From Ixodes scapularis (Eukaryota > Arthropoda > Arachnida > Ixodida > Ixodidae), in the NCBI RefSeq assembly GCF_016920785.2, contig NW_024609836.1:60297439-60361438 (forward strand): 64,000 bases of DNA. The letters run 5' to 3'. A model generated the notes under the pieces. It was not told the origin of the DNA. It did not search any database and saw only the letters and a list, made by a program, of their open reading frames with translations. Shown here piece by piece: positions 60,171-64,000 of the stretch. Positions within the stretch are counted from its first letter, which is position 1; every line of letters begins with the position of its first letter. The position numbers were made by a program, and so were the translations under genes.

Positions 60171-60206
60171 ATTGGACAGAGATGACACAAAGGCCCGGCC
60201 ACGTAC

Positions 60207-60356
60207 CACCTCCTCGTCGCCCTCATCCTCGTTGTCCTCGTCTGCTTGGTCGTCATCATTGTCCTCCTTGTCCTCCTCGTTGTCCTGGAACTCGTCCTCC
60301 TCCTCCTCCTCGTCGCTCGTGTCGTTGGCCCCGTCCAGCTGGATCACCTGGTTGGG
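60207..60356 (-). CDS. GTF2A1 exon, acidic region
   Basis: 50 residues: PNQVIQLDGANDTSDEEEEE, then DEFQDNEEDKEDNDDDQADE and DNEDEGDEEV. This is the acidic stretch around the alpha/beta junction of TFIIA, which in vertebrates carries the taspase cleavage site QVDG just before it; here the equivalent reads QLDG. Acceptor gcccccag (intron ends at 60357). Donor most likely gtacgt at 60206, giving EEV before EPLNS; a donor three bases earlier (gtggta) would give EEEPLNS as in human. Both stay in frame. The aspartate that taspase-type enzymes cut after is present (QLD/G). Confidence 0.92.
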
Positions 60357-60416
60357 CTGGGGGCAAAGGAGAACACCGAGAAGTGGTTCACGCACCCCAA
60401 CCATCATACTGTAGAC

Positions 60417-60745
60417 CGGTGGTTCTCAACTACCGATTCCTTCTGGATCGGCAAAAGTGATGGGGGACCCCATCCGGCAGAAGGGAAGAGAGGGTATTGG
60501 ACGATTACAACGACAAAGGAGTAAACAAAGAAAACCAAATGCGTGCAAACCAACTTTGAAACGGAAAGACCGACTCGCTCGACACACGCGGTTGGGTCTA
60601 TTTAGCTTGGTGGGACAACCGCCGTCGATAAAAAGAAGACAGATTTATTGCTCCGCTCTACTAATGGTCGAGGGCTTCGAAGACACCAAAAAGGCATTCG
60701 GGGACCCCAAAGGGTCCGCGGACGTCCCCCATTTGAGAACCACTG
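60417..60745. mobile_element. hAT-type MITE, 329 bp
   Basis: Ends CGGTGGTTCTCAACT and, on minus, CAGTGGTTCTCAAATGG, a classic hAT end. Flanking 8-mers CTGTAGAC (60409-60416) and CTACAGAC (60746-60753) match at six of eight bases. Confidence 0.72.
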
Positions 60746-60837
60746 CTACAGACGTTCGGCTCATTCTCCCCTCATACCAGGCAGAACCAACTACCTCCGG
60801 ACGCTTGGCCATTGTTACAGCACTGTGGACTAGGCGC

Positions 60838-61170
60838 TAATGCTGCTTTGGTCAGTGTAATGGCTCGGCACGCTCTGTATCAAGGCTGCTTGGCCAGTGT
60901 GATGACACCATAAACCAGTGCGATGGTATTTAAAGTCGGTGCGATGACACAGATAGCAGAGTGTCAACACTGCTTTGGCCAGATTGACAGCAGAGAGAGC
61001 CCAGTGTCAATGCTGCTTTGGCCTGCGTGAGTGAGCTCAGCGTCAACGCTACTTTGGCCAGTGCGATAGCACAGTAGGATTTGTATCAATGCTGTTTTTG
61101 GCCGGTGTGATGGCATATCAGGTTCACTGTGATGGCACAACAAACGCTGCATAGTCGGTAAAAAACAAGC
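60838..61170. repeat. Degenerate tandem repeat, GCTTTGGCCAGTGTGATG words
   Basis: Recurring CAATGCTGCTTTGGCCAG and GTGTGATGGCAC words at about 55-65-bp intervals, four to six copies, diverged. Confidence 0.6.
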
Positions 61171-61905
61171 GGCAGGAAAGTGACAGGCGTGTTGAACTGC
61201 CATTTTTTAGCCGTTGACTTCAGTCCCGCAGTTCCAAAACGAAGCTTGGGCGTTTCGGTGCCCTGGGGACGTTCATTAGCTCTAAGCCAAAACTACAGTA
61301 TGACAGTACCCGACAAAATAGATCAATAAAAAAATTGACCGACTCAGACATCTTAGTAAATGCAATAAAGGTATGAAAGCAATAATGCGCAGTTCCTACG
61401 TTGCAGCCGGGTAAGGAAAGCTAAGCGGTGCACCAATGTTTCCCTCTTGCGCGCCCCTTTCCCACCGTTGGTCACACCATTGGTTGCGTGCACTACGACG
61501 CCTGACCAACAGCTGTGCCTGTGCTCCATCACTGAAACTCTCTACCATAGCGCTTCTTGCAGCACAACCGTCAACTCTAACGGGAGCATTCAAGGTCTGC
61601 GAAGGGCTCCCTCGTAAGGCTATCACCCTAAAAACATGGGAAATCTCCCCAAAATTGAGAATATCGCAGTACCGCCATTTCAGGTGCTGCGGCGACTCTG
61701 GCAACATAATTCCGGGAAAGAACACCGGAACGGAGAAGACGAAAGGTTTCGCCACACTGCATCTTCCACGAGAACAACCCTATCCAAAGAGTGCGGCAAA
61801 GTGAAAAGAAAAAAAAAAAGAAAAACCGCGCACGCTTGGCAGAAGTGCTGAAAGGCCGGAGCTCACTCGTTTAGCCCGTGCTCGGAGTAGAGCACTGCCG
61901 CTCAC

Positions 61906-62102
61906 CTGGCTCGTGGTGGTGGAGGGTGGCGGTGCCAGCACGGTGGTGACGGTGCTGGGCGAGGCCGTGGTGGTCACCACCGGCTGGCCGCCCGTGGTCA
62001 CCACCGTGTACTGGTGCTGCTGCTGGTCTCCCATTGGTTTCATCACCTGGTGGAACTGGAGGCCCCCCACTGCACCCGCATTGCCCATGCCGCCGGCCGC
62101 CG
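61906..62102 (-). CDS. GTF2A1 exon, Gln/Thr/Pro-rich alpha linker
   Basis: 197 nt encoding 65 codons plus two leading bases. It begins (G)CG GCG GCC, phase 1 from the exon at 63312, with acceptor cggtgtgcag (intron ends at 62103). Reading: AAGGMGNAGAVGGLQFHQVM, KPMGDQQQHQYTVVTTGGQP, then VVTTTASPSTVTTVLAPPPS and TTTSQ. This is the divergent, low-complexity alpha spacer; only composition and position in the gene are conserved. Donor CAG/gtgagc. The upstream phase-1 donor excludes the alternative acceptor at ctgcag further upstream. Confidence 0.85.
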
Positions 62103-63311
62103 CTGCACACCGACGACAGAGGCTGCAGCTTCAACTATCTGTTTGTTATACAAGTGCCAGCAATGCGGAGCGCTAGTCTCTCCACTTCTCGAGTGTCGGT
62201 TGCAGTGACATCGAAATGCCGAGCTCCGATTGGCTCCGTTTGGAAGGATAGTGGGTACACCTCAATGCTAGCTGCCTCGAGGTCTACGCACCAGCCTTCC
62301 AATCCCACCTAATCGGAGCTCAACATTCTGACGTCATAGGAACCTCCGAGCAAGAAGCAGACCAACTTGCGCTCCGTATAGATTCGAATGCTTGAGCAGG
62401 ATGACGAAGAGAAGGCCAAAAATGACGAGCAAGAACGATGCAAAGTGAAGGACAACGTTCAATCCAGCGCTCTCAGAGCGAAATAAGGGCACAGCTTGCC
62501 CTCTGACAAAAGCGCGATCCCGAGTATGGCGCATAGAATGCACCTCCGGCCGACGTGTCTCGCGCAGTGCCAAAAGTGGCACCTCGATTTCTGCTTGACA
62601 ACGATGTCCAACGTCGTTGCCGGCCGCGGTCCTAGCAGTGTTACAGCAGTGGTGGTGGATGGGGCAGACGCCTGTTCTGCAGGCCGCTCTGCAGCTTGAC
62701 GGTCCACAGAAGCTTCGGCAGACGGGAGTTGGGACGCCGCAACGACGGCGGCACTTGCGTTCCCTCATGCTTTCTTTTAGAGCGCAGCTGTTAGGGGCTC
62801 GTTTCCGGCTTGAGCGGCGTCGGCGTCGGCGTAACCGCGAGGTCACGTGACCCCCCCTAGGTCACGTGACGCCCCTAGGTCACATGACCCATTAAGTCAC
62901 GTGACCCCGAGGTCACGTGACCCCCTGAAGTCACGTGACTTCTGGGGGTCACGTGACCCCTTCAGGTCACGTGACCCCCGACGTCACGTGAGCCACTGAG
63001 GTCACGTGACCTCCTGAAATCACGTGACCCCCTCGAGGTCACGTGACCTCAAGGAGTCGCCTATCCCTCAGTACGCTTCCATCTTCCTCCTCAAGAGCTG
63101 CGCTCTAACCGGCGTTACAGGGAATTGTAAACGGCTTTTTAGAAGCCTTACATCCGACCGCCAAAACTACGACAACTGGCAGCCTGACGCTCCGGCTTTT
63201 TGCAACGTTGCTTGTTCACCCTTCGGGACCGCTTTTGACGCATGAGCTGGATGAGACGCTAAACACGCCGGTCTGAGATACGTTCGAGACACCGTGGCGA
63301 CGGCGACTTAC
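62103..63311 (-). other. GTF2A1 intron with the CACGTG array
   Basis: Donor gtaagt at 63311. Besides the tandem CACGTG array (62841-63050), it has an inverted CCGAGCTCCGATTGG motif around 62217-62310. No gene. Confidence 0.6.
62841..63050. repeat. Tandem array of twelve GTCACGTGAC-type boxes
   Basis: Eleven CACGTG and one CACATG (third copy, 62881-62886), spaced 16-19 bp, mean about 18. CACGTG starts at 62844, 62863, 62898, 62914, 62932, 62950, 62968, 62985, 63003, 63021 and 63040. Most are embedded in GGTCACGTGACC. The intervening 8 bp vary (CCCCCTAG, CCCCTGAA, CTCCTGAA). GTCACGTGAC is the consensus of bHLH-zip factors of the MITF/TFE group. Confidence 0.95.
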
Positions 63312-63426
63312 CCCTCTGAGCGGCCTGGATGGCTCCGGCCTGGGTCATGCTCAGCATTCCACCCTGAAGCAGACTGGCTGCCACGTCCGGGTGGAGGGCC
63401 AGTGCCGCGGCCTGGGCAGGGGTTGA
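63312..63426 (-). CDS. GTF2A1 exon, Ala-rich alpha spacer
   Basis: 115 nt, phase 0 start, phase 1 end (donor gtaagt at 63311). It encodes STPAQAAALALHPDVAASLL, then QGGMLSMTQAGAIQAAQR. Human TFIIA has a comparable alanine-rich MSAAATAATLALPAGV stretch. Acceptor ccctcccccag (intron ends at 63427). The N-terminal four-helix part is encoded further right, outside the window. Confidence 0.85.
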
Positions 63427-64000
63427 CTGGGGGAGGGACACGTGTCGATCGTCAAGCAACTGCCACCACGAGTGCGTCGCGAGTTTGCGACGGACGATTC
63501 TTTCGACAGTCAAATGGGGAGGTTTTGTGTGCCGAATTAATGGAGGGCGTCTGACACGCCCCAGCGAAGGACCTAAGGTTAACTTCGTCCGTTTGGGGCC
63601 CAGCTTTGGTCACTGTGAGAGCGGGATCGAACTTAGCTCATGCAGAGCAAGCCAAGATGGCGTTCGTAGACGGTTCGTCTGCCGTGATGCGTCGATTGCA
63701 GACGGAAATGAAACGGACGGGACAACGCCATACATCATCTGCTAACAGACCGAAAAAAAAAGTTGACTGTCAGCCACTAACCGAGCACGGCGGCGAGGTT
63801 AGACCGGACGTGGGCTGAGATTGTAATCGTCCGCTATTTTACGTTAGAAGCCATTGACAATCCGCACTTCTAAAAATCTCCAAGTTGTTCAGCTGCAATG
63901 CAAAAGCTGACGTTGATCAGTGGATGAAGGAACGTTAAGGGCAAACGCATCAAAGGCTCCAAGACCTCTCTCGCCATTTGTGTGTTGGAGAGACGTTCTC
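63427..64000 (-). other. GTF2A1 intron, continues past the right edge
   Basis: No coding exon of the TFIIA N-terminus is seen here. Unassigned sequence. Confidence 0.55.

Larger units (their letters stand above)
57799..60206 (-). other. GTF2A1 intron with MITE and tandem repeats
   Basis: A 2.4-kb intron holding a TTAA-flanked MITE (58060-58831), a short CCAAT-rich patch of repeated atccaatcc words (57885-57912), and a degenerate tandem repeat (59600-60170). Confidence 0.6.
60357..61905 (-). other. GTF2A1 intron with a hAT MITE and repeats
   Basis: The intron contains a hAT-like MITE (60417-60745) and a degenerate tandem repeat (60838-61170). The donor is gtgagc at 61905. Confidence 0.6.

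Noticed and set aside
60109..60524. Ser-rich and Val/Leu-rich plus-strand frames
   Set aside because: Antisense to the GAG/GAC-rich acidic exon of GTF2A1.
62334..62846. 170-codon minus frame, Arg-rich
   Set aside because: Lies in a GTF2A1 intron without conserved motifs; high GC makes long open frames likely by chance.
62841..63050. Array read as CRISPR or simple satellite
   Set aside because: Palindromic 10-mers with variable 8-bp spacers are too short for CRISPR, and the box-versus-spacer difference argues against a plain satellite.

Overview
This is a stretch of animal nuclear DNA. It has spliceosomal introns with GT-AG borders, very long introns, many microsatellites and homopolymers, and a dense, mostly non-autonomous transposon load. 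The protein sequences look arthropod. A dispersed GGCGGTAGCTTGCGCCAC repeat, the C-terminal style of a decayed non-LTR retrotransposon and a tRNA-derived SINE-like unit suggest a chelicerate, most likely a hard tick, but I infer that from memory of similar sequences and could not search.

Four genes are recognisable, all on the minus strand. From right to left they are: GTF2A1 (TFIIA alpha/beta; five 3'-terminal exons, 57002-63426, with the 5' part beyond the right edge); XRCC3 (RAD51 paralogue, one uninterrupted exon, 54874-55938); an EHD/Past1 membrane-remodelling ATPase (two coding exons, 53194-54108 and 10846-11547, 538 residues, complete); and one or two internal exons of RBM25 (690-785 and probably 1570-1640). 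XRCC3 has an E2F-type site just upstream of its start, and EHD has ETS-type sites.

Most of the window is the single 41.6-kb EHD intron (11548-53193). It holds a catalogue of mobile elements whose ends and target-site duplications can be read directly: a 5.4-kb DNA transposon with about 0.85-kb inverted repeats and a broken DDE-type transposase (14181-19599); a 1.46-kb MULE-like element carrying a broken SGNH-hydrolase-like ORF (31700-33155); several hAT, PIF/Harbinger and TA-target MITEs; a decayed LINE with a hAT insertion (41250-42062); and two head-to-head palindromes with hammerhead-ribozyme-like cores (49322-49500 and 51190-51250). The 1.6-10.8 kb interval and the GTF2A1 introns carry more of the same: hAT MITEs, a 722-bp palindromic MITE and a TTAA-target MITE.

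Other points of interest are a tandem array of twelve near-perfect GTCACGTGAC boxes in a GTF2A1 intron (62841-63050), a 31-bp minisatellite beside the EHD splice donor, and a dispersed octamer CAGACGAC found at least 16 times. There is one assembly gap of 100 Ns (1892-1991). The four genes are housekeeping genes of separate pathways (transcription initiation, homologous recombination, endocytic recycling, splicing) and nothing suggests they act together.
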